A stretch of 23,045 bases of DNA, taken from contig JAVKFF010000245.1 in assembly GCA_040226215.1 (NCBI GenBank), positions 1 through 23,045 of the forward strand. The letters are read 5' to 3'. The number at the start of each line of letters is the position of its first letter. Position 1 is the stretch's first letter. This DNA comes from JAVKFF01 sp040226215 (GTDB taxonomy: Bacteria; Pseudomonadota; Alphaproteobacteria; DSM-16000; Inquilinaceae). The position numbers were made by a program, and so were the translations under genes. Below the pieces are notes generated by a model. That model did no database searches, was not told the DNA's origin, and worked only from the letters and a program-made list of their open reading frames with translations. Shown in pieces: positions 1 to 7,281 of this stretch.

Positions 1-37
1 GCGGCGATCCAGGAGGCGCATCGGCTGGCTGGGCCGT

Positions 38-64
38 TTGGATTCCCGCGTGCGCGGGACTGAC
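38..64 (-). repeat. Family A hairpin repeat, solo copy
   Basis: Near-palindrome with a 7-bp stem, TCCCGCG and CGCGGGA, around a 2-nt loop. It is flanked by the same GGATT and ACTGAC bases that border the other family A copies when read on the minus strand. The second hairpin of the full unit is absent. The whole stretch from 1 to 248, downstream of purQ, shows no gene; it holds this repeat and a family B half-element. Confidence 0.6.
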
Positions 65-170
65 ACGGGGAGGCATACGACCCGATAAACTCACCCGTCG
101 TTCCGGCCGCGCGCGAGCGAGAGCCGGAACCTCGCGCGGCCAGGCTGGACGGTCGGAGAGGGCGGGCGCG

Positions 171-225
171 CGGTCCCGGGTCTGCGACCGCGTCACTTGC
201 GCGCCGCATCGCGCACGGGACGACG
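171..225 (+). repeat. Family B half-element
   Basis: Begins with CGGTCCCGGGTCTGCG and ends with GCGCACGGGACGACG, matching the arms of the paired element at 7092-7244. Only one arm is present, so this is a solo or decayed copy. It lies about 20 bp past the end of purQ and about 100 bp from a family A hairpin. Confidence 0.6.
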
Positions 226-248
226 GAAGCGCGTATGGGACCGCTCCG

Positions 249-926
249 TCACGCCAGCACGGTGACCAGGCCCTCGAACAGGGCGCGGCCGTCGGTGTTG
301 CCGAGCGCGGGGTCGACGGCGCGTTCGGGGTGCGGCATCAGGCCGAGCACGTTGCGCCGGCCGTTCAGGATGCCGGCGATGTCGCGCCGGCTGCCGTTCG
401 GGTTCCGGCCCTCTTCCCGGACATAGCGGAAGGCGATCAGGTCCTCGCCCTCCAGCCGGTCGAGCGTGTCGTCGTCGGCGAAATAGTTTCCGTCGTGATG
501 AGCCGCCGGCAGGTCGAGGCGCTGGCCCGAGGCATAGGCGCGGGTGAACGGACTGTCGGTCGTGGCGACGCTGAGCGCCACGTTCCGGCCGAGGAATTTC
601 AGGTCGCGGTTGCGCATCAGCGCGCCCGGCAGCAGACCGGCTTCGGTGAGAACCTGGAAGCCGTTGCAGATGCCCAGCACCGGGACGCCGCGCTCGGCGG
701 CCTTGACGACGGCCGGCATGATCGGCGAGCGCGCGGCCATGGCGCCCGAACGCAGATAGTCGCCATAGGAGAAACCGCCGGGCACACCGACCAGGTCGAG
801 CCCCTCGGGAAGCGCCGTCTCGCGGTGCCAGAGGGGAATCGGTTGGCGCCCGGTGACCAGCGTCAGGGCATCGAGCAGGTCGCGGTCGCAGTTCGAGCCG
901 GGGAAGACGATGACACAGGCGCGCAT
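249..926 (-). CDS. purQ: Phosphoribosylformylglycinamidine synthase, glutaminase subunit PurQ
   Basis: Class I glutamine amidotransferase subunit of FGAM synthase, the fourth step of de novo purine synthesis. It hydrolyses glutamine and passes ammonia to PurL in a PurL-PurQ-PurS complex in the cytoplasm. At 225 residues it has the length of the stand-alone subunit. The nucleophile Cys87 lies in GICNGFQ, and the His199/Glu201 pair in MPHPER completes the triad; GDYLRSGAMAA near residue 56 is typical of PurQ. The ATG at 926 is preceded by no strong Shine-Dalgarno. It is the last purine gene in the window. purL, usually next to purQ, is not present and may lie past the left edge. Two unrelated genes separate it from purS. 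Confidence 0.96.
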   Translation of the reverse strand: MRACVIVFPGSNCDRDLLDALTLVTGRQPIPLWHRETALPEGLDLVGVPGGFSYGDYLRSGAMAARSPIMPAVVKAAERGVPVLGICNGFQVLTEAGLLPGALMRNRDLKFLGRNVALSVATTDSPFTRAYASGQRLDLPAAHHDGNYFADDDTLDRLEGEDLIAFRYVREEGRNPNGSRRDIAGILNGRRNVLGLMPHPERAVDPALGNTDGRALFEGLVTVLA

Positions 927-1036
927 GACCCGGGTTTACCCATGGGCGCCGGCCGGGGCAAGTGCGTCCGTGCGCAAGGCTTGGTCATGGATTTTCGATG
1001 CCCGCACCGGCGCCTTCGCGGCGAAACGCGGTCTGC

Positions 1037-1633
1037 CTAGCCGCTCGAACGCGCCCGTTCCAGCGGTTCGACCGGCTTGATCCAGGAGACCTGCGGCCCG
1101 TAGGCACCTTCCTCGCCGGAGGTCGCGAAGCGCACCATCTGTCCCTGCTCGACATCGGCGAAGGCCATGTCCTCACAATGCACGTCGTTGAAGAACAGGT
1201 TCATGCCGCCGCTGGTCTCCACGAAGCCGAAGCCGGCCTCGCGGTTGAGGCGCACGATACGGCCGGTCTGCGGGCCCTCGGCCTGGCGTTGCGGGTCGCG
1301 CCGCTTGCCCAGCTTGCGCTCGATCTGCTCGGCGACCGCGTCGATCGCCTCGGTGACACAGTCATTGGCGTCCTGATTGGCGTGCACCTCGTGCGGCCGC
1401 ATCTCCCGCTTGGCGACGGCCCGGTCGCCGCGCATGGACACCTCCACGGTGGTCTGCAGCGTGCCTTTGTGCGGCTGGCGGTGCGGGCTCTCCAGGGTGA
1501 CCTGGATCCACTGGATGGCGTCCTCGTAATGCGCCAGCTTGCGCAGGCGCTGGCGGGTCCAGTTCTCCAGCGCGTCGGAATGCTGGATGCCGTGAAAGGA
1601 AATTTCCGTGCGGTCGTCGAGCCGGTCGGCCAT
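1037..1633 (-). CDS. HPF/RaiA-type ribosome-associated protein fused to a cold-shock domain
   Basis: Predicted 198-residue cytoplasmic protein. Residues about 8-108 resemble the S30AE/HPF-RaiA ribosome hibernation domain. Residues about 123-187 form a cold-shock OB fold with an RNP1-like AGFGFVE (133-139) and an RNP2-like NLFFNDVH (145-152). Long HPF proteins normally carry a dimerisation domain at the C-terminus; here a nucleic-acid-binding domain takes that place. I chose the ATG at 1633, not an upstream in-frame ATG at 1678, because GGGAG lies 6 nt before it and the S30AE homology begins soon after. A role in silencing ribosomes or binding mRNA under stress is inferred from the two domains. 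It sits between the alkA-like gene and purQ on the same strand, with 156 bp upstream and 110 bp downstream. Confidence 0.85.
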   Translation of the reverse strand: MADRLDDRTEISFHGIQHSDALENWTRQRLRKLAHYEDAIQWIQVTLESPHRQPHKGTLQTTVEVSMRGDRAVAKREMRPHEVHANQDANDCVTEAIDAVAEQIERKLGKRRDPQRQAEGPQTGRIVRLNREAGFGFVETSGGMNLFFNDVHCEDMAFADVEQGQMVRFATSGEEGAYGPQVSWIKPVEPLERARSSG

Positions 1634-1789
1634 CGTCAACTCCCGGTCAGTTCCCCCTTGGCGTCCGGATGGACGCATCGGGTGCCTGTTCTGGAGTTGG
1701 GCTCGCGGGAGGCTGGTTCAACAGGTTTCGGGGGAACGAGTTTTCGGACCTGACGGGCGCTGGACGGCCGCGTCCCGGTGTCCGGGCGC

Positions 1790-2494
1790 TCAGCCCTTTC
1801 GCTTGCCGCCTGCCGGCTTCCTTGCCGCCGCCTCGGCCCGACGGTCGGCCTGCCAGGCGATGTAGATGCGCCACAGCATGAAGCTGGCGGCGCTGCGGTG
1901 CGGACGCCAGTCCTCGCCCAGCGCGTAGAGCTCGTCATGACCGGGGCGTGCCTCCACCCTCGCGGCGATCTGCCAGCCGATCTGCAGGGCGAGATCCTTG
2001 GCCGGCAGGACGTCGCGGCGGCCGAGTCCGAACAGCAGGTAGCACTCCGCGCTCCAGGTGCCGATGCCCTTCAGCGCCGTCAGCGCCTCCATGGCCGGCG
2101 CGTCCTCCAGACCGGCGATCCGGTCCAGGTCGATCGAGCCGTCGAGGATGGCGCGGGCCAGGGCCTGACCGTAATTGGCCTTCTGGCGGGAGAAGCCGCA
2201 GGCCTTCAACGTGTCGGCATCGAGGGAGAGGAAGCCCTCCGGCTCGACATCCGGCAGCGCCGACTCGAGCCGCCGCCACATGGCGTCCGCCGCGGCGGTG
2301 GAGACCTGCTGGTCGAGGATGATCTTCAAGAGCGTGGCGAAGCCGGGCCCGCGCAGCCGGATGGGGAAGCGCTCGACATGGTCGAGGGCGGGGGCGAGCA
2401 CGGGCACCCGACGGGCCAGCCGGGCGGCATCGGCGATCAGGGCCGCCTCGGCCGCGGCGATGTCGGTGGTGGCGGCGCTGGCGCTCGGCGGCAT
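1790..2494 (-). CDS. DNA-3-methyladenine glycosylase II (AlkA-like, HhH-GPD family)
   Basis: Base-excision repair enzyme that would remove alkylated purines from DNA. The 234-residue protein has the all-helical HhH-GPD core. The helix-hairpin-helix is at LKGIGTWSAE (141-150), and the conserved catalytic aspartate is Asp167 in LPAKDLAL. DQQVSTAAA (61-69) is the usual motif of the first helical block. It lacks the N-terminal domain of E. coli AlkA and so belongs to the shorter class. The tail is rich in Ala, Lys and Gly. Its ATG lies only 4 bp past the purS stop, so it is probably co-transcribed and perhaps coupled with purC-purS. Its position inside a purine operon is unusual. Substrate range cannot be read from the sequence. 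Confidence 0.88.
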   Translation of the reverse strand: MPPSASAATTDIAAAEAALIADAARLARRVPVLAPALDHVERFPIRLRGPGFATLLKIILDQQVSTAAADAMWRRLESALPDVEPEGFLSLDADTLKACGFSRQKANYGQALARAILDGSIDLDRIAGLEDAPAMEALTALKGIGTWSAECYLLFGLGRRDVLPAKDLALQIGWQIAARVEARPGHDELYALGEDWRPHRSAASFMLWRIYIAWQADRRAEAAARKPAGGKRKG

Positions 2495-2498
2495 CGGT

Positions 2499-2741
2499 TC
2501 AGCCGTCGAGGCTGATGTCGTAGCGTTCGATGACCGGGTTGGCGAGCAGGCGGCGGCACATGTCCTCGACCCGCTTGCGCGCCGTCTCGCGGTCGTTCTC
2601 GGCGATGTCGAGCTCGATCAGCTTGCCCTGGCGGACCTCGCCAACCTCGTCGAAGCCGAGGCCGTTCAGGGCATGGCCGATGGCCTTGCCCTGCGGATCG
2701 AGAACGCCGGCCTTGAGCCGGATGCGCACGGTCGCCTTCAC
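2499..2741 (-). CDS. purS: Phosphoribosylformylglycinamidine synthase subunit PurS
   Basis: Small 80-residue subunit that bridges PurL and PurQ in the FGAM synthase complex. The sequence shows the typical opening of a beta strand with ATVRIRLK, then LDPQGKAI, the GF-containing loop and the ending NPVIERYDI. The start is GTG at 2741, which overlaps the purC stop codon in a GTGA arrangement; this is a strong sign of translational coupling. The next gene downstream begins 4 bp after its stop. The family and its place beside purC are well established, so the call is secure. Confidence 0.95.
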   Translation of the reverse strand: MKATVRIRLKAGVLDPQGKAIGHALNGLGFDEVGEVRQGKLIELDIAENDRETARKRVEDMCRRLLANPVIERYDISLDG

Positions 2742-3508
2742 GCCTCGGCGCCTTTCTGCTCGGAGAGCTCGATCACCTCCCCGTCCTCCAGGATGCCCAG
2801 GCGGCGGGCGACCTCGCGATAGGCCTCCTCGACATTGCCGAGGTCCTGGCGGAAGCGGTCCTTGTCCATCTTCTCGCCGGAATGCACGTCCCAGAGCCGG
2901 CAGCTGTCCGGGCTGATCTCGTCGGCCAGGATGATGCGCATCTCGCCGTGCTCGTTGTAGATGCGCCCGAACTCCACCTTGAAGTCGACGAGGCGCAGGC
3001 CGATGCCCAGGAACAGGCCGGTGAGGAAGTCGTTCACCCGGAGCGCCAGGGCCATCATGTCGTCCAGGTCCTGGGGGGCCGCCCAGTTGAAGGCGGTGAT
3101 GTGCTCCTCGGAGACCAGGGGATCGCCCAGTTCGTCGTTCTTGTAGTAGTACTCGACGATAGAACGGGGCAGCGCCGCGCCCTCCTCGATGCCGAGACGC
3201 TTGGAGATCGAGCCGGCGGCGATGTTGCGCACCACCACCTCGACCGGGATGATCTCGACCTCGCGGATCAGCTGCTCGCGCATCGACAGCCGGCGTACGA
3301 AATGGTTCGGCACGCCGATCTCTGTCAGCCGGCTCATGACGAATTCGGAGATGCGGTTGTTCAGCACCCCCTTGCCGGAGATGACGCCGCGCTTCTGGGC
3401 GTTGAACGCGGTGGCGTCGTCCTTGAAGTACTGCACAAGGGTGCCGGGCTCGGGACCCTCGTAGAGAATCTTCGCCTTGCCTTCATAGATTCGGCGGCGC
3501 TTGGTCAT
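2738..3508 (-). CDS. purC: Phosphoribosylaminoimidazole-succinocarboxamide synthase (SAICAR synthetase)
   Basis: Joins CAIR and aspartate with ATP to give SAICAR in de novo purine synthesis. The 256 residues from the ATG at 3508 match the bacterial family length. Visible motifs are the ATP-binding start YEGKAKILYEG (8-18), IIPVEVVVRN (87-96), LVDFKVEFG (173-181) and LADEISPDSCRLWD (194-207). The open frame extends upstream to 3694, but that part has no purC homology and is rejected. The Shine-Dalgarno is weak, with GAGCGAGG about 13 nt before the ATG. It heads the purC-purS-alkA-like group and is divergent from the DUF1476 gene. Confidence 0.97.
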   Translation of the reverse strand: MTKRRRIYEGKAKILYEGPEPGTLVQYFKDDATAFNAQKRGVISGKGVLNNRISEFVMSRLTEIGVPNHFVRRLSMREQLIREVEIIPVEVVVRNIAAGSISKRLGIEEGAALPRSIVEYYYKNDELGDPLVSEEHITAFNWAAPQDLDDMMALALRVNDFLTGLFLGIGLRLVDFKVEFGRIYNEHGEMRIILADEISPDSCRLWDVHSGEKMDKDRFRQDLGNVEEAYREVARRLGILEDGEVIELSEQKGAEA

Positions 3509-3560
3509 GCGGGTCGTCGCGCCTCGCTCGATGGGTATGGGATGGGCCACTCGGTTTACT

Positions 3561-3589
3561 GGCGTAGGGCCAGCTTCGCTCGCTGTCAA
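3561..3589 (-). promoter_or_regulatory. Possible purC promoter
   Basis: On the minus strand a perfect -35 hexamer, TTGACA (3589 to 3584), is followed at 16-17 bp by a weak -10 such as CTACGC or TACGCC. This places transcription start about 45 bp before the purC ATG. The -10 is poor, so the call rests mainly on the -35 and the position. Confidence 0.35.
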
Positions 3590-3809
3590 TCGGAGGCCGT
3601 CATATAGCAACCGGCGGCCGGCACCACAATTCGCCCGGGCGCAGCCCTGCCCCGGCGGGGCTGCACGCCTGGGCGGCGGCCGGACCGCCGTCACCGACGT
3701 GGCCTATCAGGATCATTGAATTGGCGCCGCTCAGCGTCTAAGTCTCCCGCAGTTTCGCGAGGGCGGCCGGCAAGGGCGTCCGCCGATCGCGCCGGATAGA
3801 CAATCCCGC

Positions 3810-3835
3810 AGGGATTCTGCCGAGGGATTCTGCCG
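3810..3835 (+). repeat. 13-bp perfect tandem duplication before DUF1476
   Basis: AGGGATTCTGCCG occurs twice in direct succession (3810-3822 and 3823-3835). It lies just upstream of the AGAGGA ribosome binding site at 3838-3843 of the next gene. The first copy also takes part in a small AATCCC/GGGATT hairpin. Confidence 0.85.
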
Positions 3836-3853
3836 CCAGAGGATGCCGCCACG

Positions 3854-4180
3854 ATGACCACCTTCGACGATCGCAAGCAGGCCTTCGAGGCCAAGTTCCA
3901 GCACGACCAGGAGCTGCTGTTCAAGATCCAGAACCGGCGCAACAAGCTGCTCGGCATCTGGGCGGCGGAGCTCCTCGGCAAGTCCGGGACGGATGCGGAC
4001 ACCTACGCCAAGGAGGTGGTGATGTCCGACTTCGAGGAGGCCGGCGACAACGACGTGCACGACAAGGTCGCCGCCGACCTGTCGGCCGCCAATGTCGACC
4101 TGTCCGAGCATCGCCTGCGCAAGAAGATGGACGAGCTGCTGCAGGTCGCGCACGACCAGATCATGACCGAAACGAACTAG
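3854..4180 (+). CDS. DUF1476 family protein, zeta-type F1-ATPase inhibitor
   Basis: 108-residue, charged, mostly helical protein. It matches the alphaproteobacterial DUF1476 family throughout: an opening like TTFDDRKQAFE, then FKIQNRRNKLLGIWAAELLG and a charged second half ending in a helix. The characterised member, from Paracoccus denitrificans, is the zeta subunit that inhibits ATP hydrolysis by F1-ATPase through its N-terminal segment. The same role is inferred here. The ATG at 3854 follows AGAGGA with a 10-nt gap. It has no signal peptide or membrane segment. It is divergent from purC, an arrangement commonly seen in alphaproteobacteria, and is followed by repeat-rich DNA. Confidence 0.92.
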   Translation: MTTFDDRKQAFEAKFQHDQELLFKIQNRRNKLLGIWAAELLGKSGTDADTYAKEVVMSDFEEAGDNDVHDKVAADLSAANVDLSEHRLRKKMDELLQVAHDQIMTETN

Positions 4181-4230
4181 CCAGCGGTCGCGGCAGCCCC
4201 GTGGCGCCGCGGGTTCGAGAAGACGCTCGA

Positions 4231-4350
4231 CCGGTCCCGGATCAGCAGCGCGTCACTGGCGTGCCGCGCAGCATCCGGGACGACGACGTTGAGATCAAGG
4301 AACACGTTTGCGTCGTCCCGGCCGGAGCGTCAGCGGAGAGCCGGGACCGG
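4231..4350. repeat. Family B paired element with inverted termini
   Basis: The outer ends are a perfect 10-bp inverted pair, CCGGTCCCGG (4231-4240) and CCGGGACCGG (4341-4350). The inner ends are a second perfect pair, CGGGACGACG (4276-4285) and CGTCGTCCCG (4311-4320), around a loop of about 25 nt. The sequence between the outer and inner pairs matches imperfectly. The same layout is seen at 7092-7244, so this is a MITE-like or large-hairpin repeat and not a chance palindrome. Confidence 0.75.
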
Positions 4351-4438
4351 GTGGTCGTCCTCACCGGACGCCACCTCGCGCATGATGTCATCTCCGACTC
4401 GATCGGGGACCCAGAGGCGGTGCGGGCGGCCACGCCGG

Positions 4439-4467
4439 CCTGGATTCCCGCTTTCGCGGGACTGACA
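4439..4467 (-). repeat. Family A hairpin repeat, solo copy
   Basis: TCCCGC and GCGGGA (4446-4451 and 4456-4461) enclose TTTC, the complement of a GAAA loop. The flanks CCTGGAT and CTGACAC match other family A copies read on the minus strand. The second hairpin of the unit is missing. It lies between the convergent DUF1476 gene and the secreted-protein gene. Confidence 0.65.
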
Positions 4468-4515
4468 CTAGAGCATTAATAACAATAGATTATGGGGCGC
4501 CTCAGCTGCGTCGCC

Positions 4516-5703
4516 TCAACCGCCGCCCGCCGGCAGGTCGACGCTGAGGAAGACGGCGCGGCGGGCGTCGGGGTCGCTCCATAGCGGGGTCGTCTCGCCG
4601 ACGCGGAAGACGGCGGCACCGGGGGCGAGGCCGGTTTCCTGGGTGAACAGCACATGGCCGTCCCTCAGCTCATAGGTCAGCGACGGCCAGCTCTCGCCAT
4701 CGGTTTCGGCGAAGACAGAGAGGTCGAGCGGGGCGCTGATCTGCTGGCAGGCCTCGCTCTCGCACCAGAACATCGGCGCCACCGGATGCGGCCGGTCGCC
4801 CCAGAGCACGGGCATCACCAGATAGCGTCCATCCATCGGCACCAGGAACACCGAATCCGGCGGATAGGGCGCGCGCTCGGCCGCCGGCATGGCCTCGAAG
4901 GCGTTGTTGACGGCGCCGACGATGCGCTGCCGGGCGGCGGCGTCGAAATCGAAGTCGTCGACGTCGACCCAGTCGAAGGCGCGGTCGACGGCCATGTTCT
5001 CGTCGGCGACGGCCTGCACCGTCGGGCCGTCATCCGGGATCAGCTCGCGGACCGGGTTCAGCCCCGGCGCCATGCCGGAGGAATGGAAGGTGCCGATGCG
5101 GTCGACCACGCTCCAGGTGCCGTTGGCCAGCTCCTCCACCAGGATGATGCCGGGCGTGCCCTCGCCATAGATCGGCTCGCTGGTCACCGTCTGGCCCTGG
5201 TAGCGGAAGACCAGCTGGCCGTCCTTGCCGGTCTCCGGCGGGCCGTCGGCGTCGACGATATGGGCGACGCGCGGCCGCCCGGTCGCCGGGTCGAGCCACA
5301 TCGTCCAGTCGTAGAAGCCGCCCTCCCAGCCGGGAACGGTGGCGCTCAGCAGGCCGATGTCGAAGCTGTCCCACGGATAGGCGAGGAGTTCGCCATCCTC
5401 CAGCGCCACCGTGCGCCGGCGCTCGGCGTCGAAGGCGAGGGCGTCCGGGCAGTCCACCGATACCCGGTAGCCGCCGGTGAGGTCCGTGCCCTGCGGCCGG
5501 TGGTACCAGACGCAGCCATTGTCCTCCTCGGCGACGTAGTGCAGCGCCGGGCCGAGACTGGTCTCGCCCTGCGGCGGCTGGCTGTCCGGTCCCTTCTGGG
5601 CCAGCGCCGTGGCGGGCAGGGCGAGCGCGGCGACCAGCCCGGCGACCAGGAGACCGCCGGACCGGCTAGGTCCCGAACACCCGCGCGAAGATCGTGTCGA
5701 CAT
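4516..5703 (-). CDS. Predicted secreted protein of unknown function
   Basis: 395 residues from the ATG at 5703. I do not recognise the family. From this start there is a good signal peptide: an arginine-containing n-region, the hydrophobic stretch LLVAGLVAALALPATALA and likely cleavage before QKGPD. The mature part is acidic, rich in Trp, Tyr, Gly and Pro, has no further membrane segment, and has four cysteines (one in NGCVW, one in VDCPD, two in WCESEACQQ), which could make two disulfides. It probably acts in the periplasm or outside the cell. The gene starts 38 bp inside the end of purB and runs the same way, suggesting co-transcription. The ribosome binding site is weak. An upstream in-frame ATG at 5769 would bury the signal peptide and is less likely. 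Confidence 0.75.
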   Translation of the reverse strand: MSTRSSRGCSGPSRSGGLLVAGLVAALALPATALAQKGPDSQPPQGETSLGPALHYVAEEDNGCVWYHRPQGTDLTGGYRVSVDCPDALAFDAERRRTVALEDGELLAYPWDSFDIGLLSATVPGWEGGFYDWTMWLDPATGRPRVAHIVDADGPPETGKDGQLVFRYQGQTVTSEPIYGEGTPGIILVEELANGTWSVVDRIGTFHSSGMAPGLNPVRELIPDDGPTVQAVADENMAVDRAFDWVDVDDFDFDAAARQRIVGAVNNAFEAMPAAERAPYPPDSVFLVPMDGRYLVMPVLWGDRPHPVAPMFWCESEACQQISAPLDLSVFAETDGESWPSLTYELRDGHVLFTQETGLAPGAAVFRVGETTPLWSDPDARRAVFLSVDLPAGGG

Positions 5704-6961
5704 GCTTGGTGTGGTAGGCGAGGTCGAACAGGCGCTCCAGCGCGTCGTCGTCGAGGTGGCGGGTGACATCCGGATCGCCCTTCAGTTGTTCCAGGAAGCT
5801 CGCTTCGCCTTCCCAGACCTTCATGGCATTTCTTTGGACCGACAGATAGGCCTCCTCCCGGCTCATCCCGGTCTGGGTGAGGGCGAGCAGCACACGCTGG
5901 GAGAAGACCAGGCCGCCCAGCCGGTCGAGATTGCGCTGCATCGCGTCGGGATAGACGAGCAGCCGGTCGACGACGCCGGTCAGCCGGGCCAGTGCGAAGT
6001 CGAGCGCGATGGTGGCGTCGGGGCCGATCACCCGCTCGACCGAGGAGTGGGAGATGTCCCGCTCGTGCCACAGCGCGATGTTCTCCAGCGCCGGGGTGAC
6101 GGCGGCGCGGACCAGGCGGGCGAGACCGGTCAGGTTCTCGGTCAGCACCGGGTTGCGCTTGTGAGGCATGGCCGAGGAGCCCTTCTGGCCGGCGTGGAAA
6201 AACTCCTCCGCCTCGCGCACCTCCGAGCGCTGCAGGTGCCGGATCTCCGTCGCCAGGTTCTCCACCGAGCCGGCGATGACGCCGAGCACGACGAAGAACA
6301 TGGCATGCCGGTCGCGCGGGATCACCTGGGTGGAGACCGGCTCGGCCACCAGGCCCAGCCTGGCGGCGACATGCGCCTCCACATGCGGGTCGATATTGGC
6401 GAAGGTGCCAACCGCGCCGGAGATGGCGCAGCTGGCGACCTCGGCCCGGGCGGCCAGCAGGCGCTCGCGGTTGCGGGCGAAGGCGGCGTAATGCCCGGCG
6501 AGCTTCAGCCCGAAGGTGGTCGGCTCGGCATGGATGCCGTGGCTGCGGCCGATGGTCGGGGTGTAGCGATGCTCCTCCGCCCGCCGCCGGAGCGCGGCCA
6601 GCAGCGCGTCGAGATCGGCCAGCAGCAGGTCGGCGGCCTGGGTCAGCTGCACCGACAGGCAGGTGTCCAGCACGTCCGACGAGGTCATGCCCTGATGCAC
6701 GAAGCGGGCGTCGGGGCCGACATGCTCGGCCAGGTTGGTCAGGAAGGCGATGACGTCATGCCGGGTCTCGCGCTCGATCTCGTCGATGCGCGCGATCTCC
6801 CACTTGCCCTTCTTCCAGACCGCCTCGGCGGCGGTCCTGGGGATGACGCCCAGTTCCGCCTGGGCGTCGCAGGCATGGGCCTCGATCTCGAACCAGATGC
6901 GAAAGCGGTTCTCGGGCTCCCAGATGGCCGTCATCTCGGGCCGGGAATAGCGCGGGATCAT
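5666..6961 (-). CDS. purB: Adenylosuccinate lyase
   Basis: Cleaves SAICAR to AICAR and adenylosuccinate to AMP, releasing fumarate, and so serves two steps of purine synthesis. The 431 residues fit the short bacterial/archaeal class of the fumarase/aspartase superfamily. The superfamily signature GSSAMPHKRNP is at 261-271 and holds the catalytic serine, Ser263. His141 in GRSHGIHAEPT is the expected catalytic histidine, and QGMTSSDVLDT (90-100) is the third conserved block. The ATG at 6961 fits the usual MIPRYSRPEM opening. It is on the same strand as purC, purS and purQ but separated from them by the secreted-protein and DUF1476 genes. Its stop lies inside the start region of the downstream secreted-protein gene. 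Confidence 0.97.
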   Translation of the reverse strand: MIPRYSRPEMTAIWEPENRFRIWFEIEAHACDAQAELGVIPRTAAEAVWKKGKWEIARIDEIERETRHDVIAFLTNLAEHVGPDARFVHQGMTSSDVLDTCLSVQLTQAADLLLADLDALLAALRRRAEEHRYTPTIGRSHGIHAEPTTFGLKLAGHYAAFARNRERLLAARAEVASCAISGAVGTFANIDPHVEAHVAARLGLVAEPVSTQVIPRDRHAMFFVVLGVIAGSVENLATEIRHLQRSEVREAEEFFHAGQKGSSAMPHKRNPVLTENLTGLARLVRAAVTPALENIALWHERDISHSSVERVIGPDATIALDFALARLTGVVDRLLVYPDAMQRNLDRLGGLVFSQRVLLALTQTGMSREEAYLSVQRNAMKVWEGEASFLEQLKGDPDVTRHLDDDALERLFDLAYHTKHVDTIFARVFGT

Positions 6962-7281
6962 GGGGCGGACCTCGGTCTGGCGGGGGTTGCGCGTCGCGCC
7001 GGACCATAGCAGCGGCGGCCCTCAGGGCAAGCGCGAGCGGGCGCAAGGGAGGCGTGCGGGGCGGCGTGGCGTGGTTCGCGAAGACGGGATGCCGGTCCCG
7101 GGTCTGCAGCGCATCGCTACGCGCTGCGCAGCGCACGGGACGACGAGATTTGGTTCATTTCATGCAGTTCATTTCATGCAATTGGGACATCGTCGTCCCG
7201 TGCGCGGTGCGGCACGCAGTGACGCTCCGCAGACCCGGGACCGGTCGCCCGTCCTCACCGAGGATGCCGCCACCCCGTCCG
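6962..7281. other. Intergenic region upstream of purB
   Basis: 320 bp between purB and the DUF188 gene, both on the minus strand. About half is the family B paired element at 7092-7244. No gene is visible, and no promoter for purB is obvious in the GC-rich 6962-7090. Confidence 0.55.
7092..7244. mobile_element. MITE-like inverted-repeat element (family B pair)
   Basis: 153-bp non-coding element. The outer 16 bp, CCGGTCCCGGGTCTGC (7092-7107), are perfectly inverted at 7229-7244. The inner 15 bp, GCGCACGGGACGACG (7131-7145), are perfectly inverted at 7191-7205. The arms between them are degenerate, so each arm is about 54 bp. The AT-rich centre (7146-7190) contains GTTCATTTCATGCA twice in tandem (7153-7180). 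The structure suits a non-autonomous transposable element or a large cruciform. No transposase is present in the window and I cannot identify a target-site duplication. Confidence 0.65.

Larger units (their letters stand above)
3509..3853. other. Divergent intergenic region between purC and the DUF1476 gene
   Basis: 345 bp with no credible gene. It should carry promoters for both directions. I see one promoter-like pair facing purC (3561-3589) and a short tandem duplication before the DUF1476 gene (3810-3835). The middle, about 3600-3700, is very GC-rich with no clear regulatory site or riboswitch fold that I can recognise. Confidence 0.6.
4181..4515. other. Repeat-filled intergenic region after DUF1476
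   Basis: 335 bp between convergent genes with no credible coding sequence. It holds a paired family B element (4231-4350), a solo family A hairpin (4439-4467) and then an AT-rich patch around 4470-4493. No clear intrinsic terminator with a T run is visible; the repeat hairpins may serve that purpose. Confidence 0.6.

Noticed and set aside
1..248. Start of purL or another purine gene
   Set aside because: No frame in this stretch has PurL-like sequence; it consists of repeat remnants and GC-rich spacer.
3509..3694. N-terminal extension of PurC
   Set aside because: The frame is open, but the added residues are Pro/Arg-rich and the PurC family begins at the ATG at 3508.
5609..7009. Open frame of 466 codons on the plus strand over purB
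   Set aside because: Antisense shadow of purB, low-complexity GC-driven composition and no homology visible.
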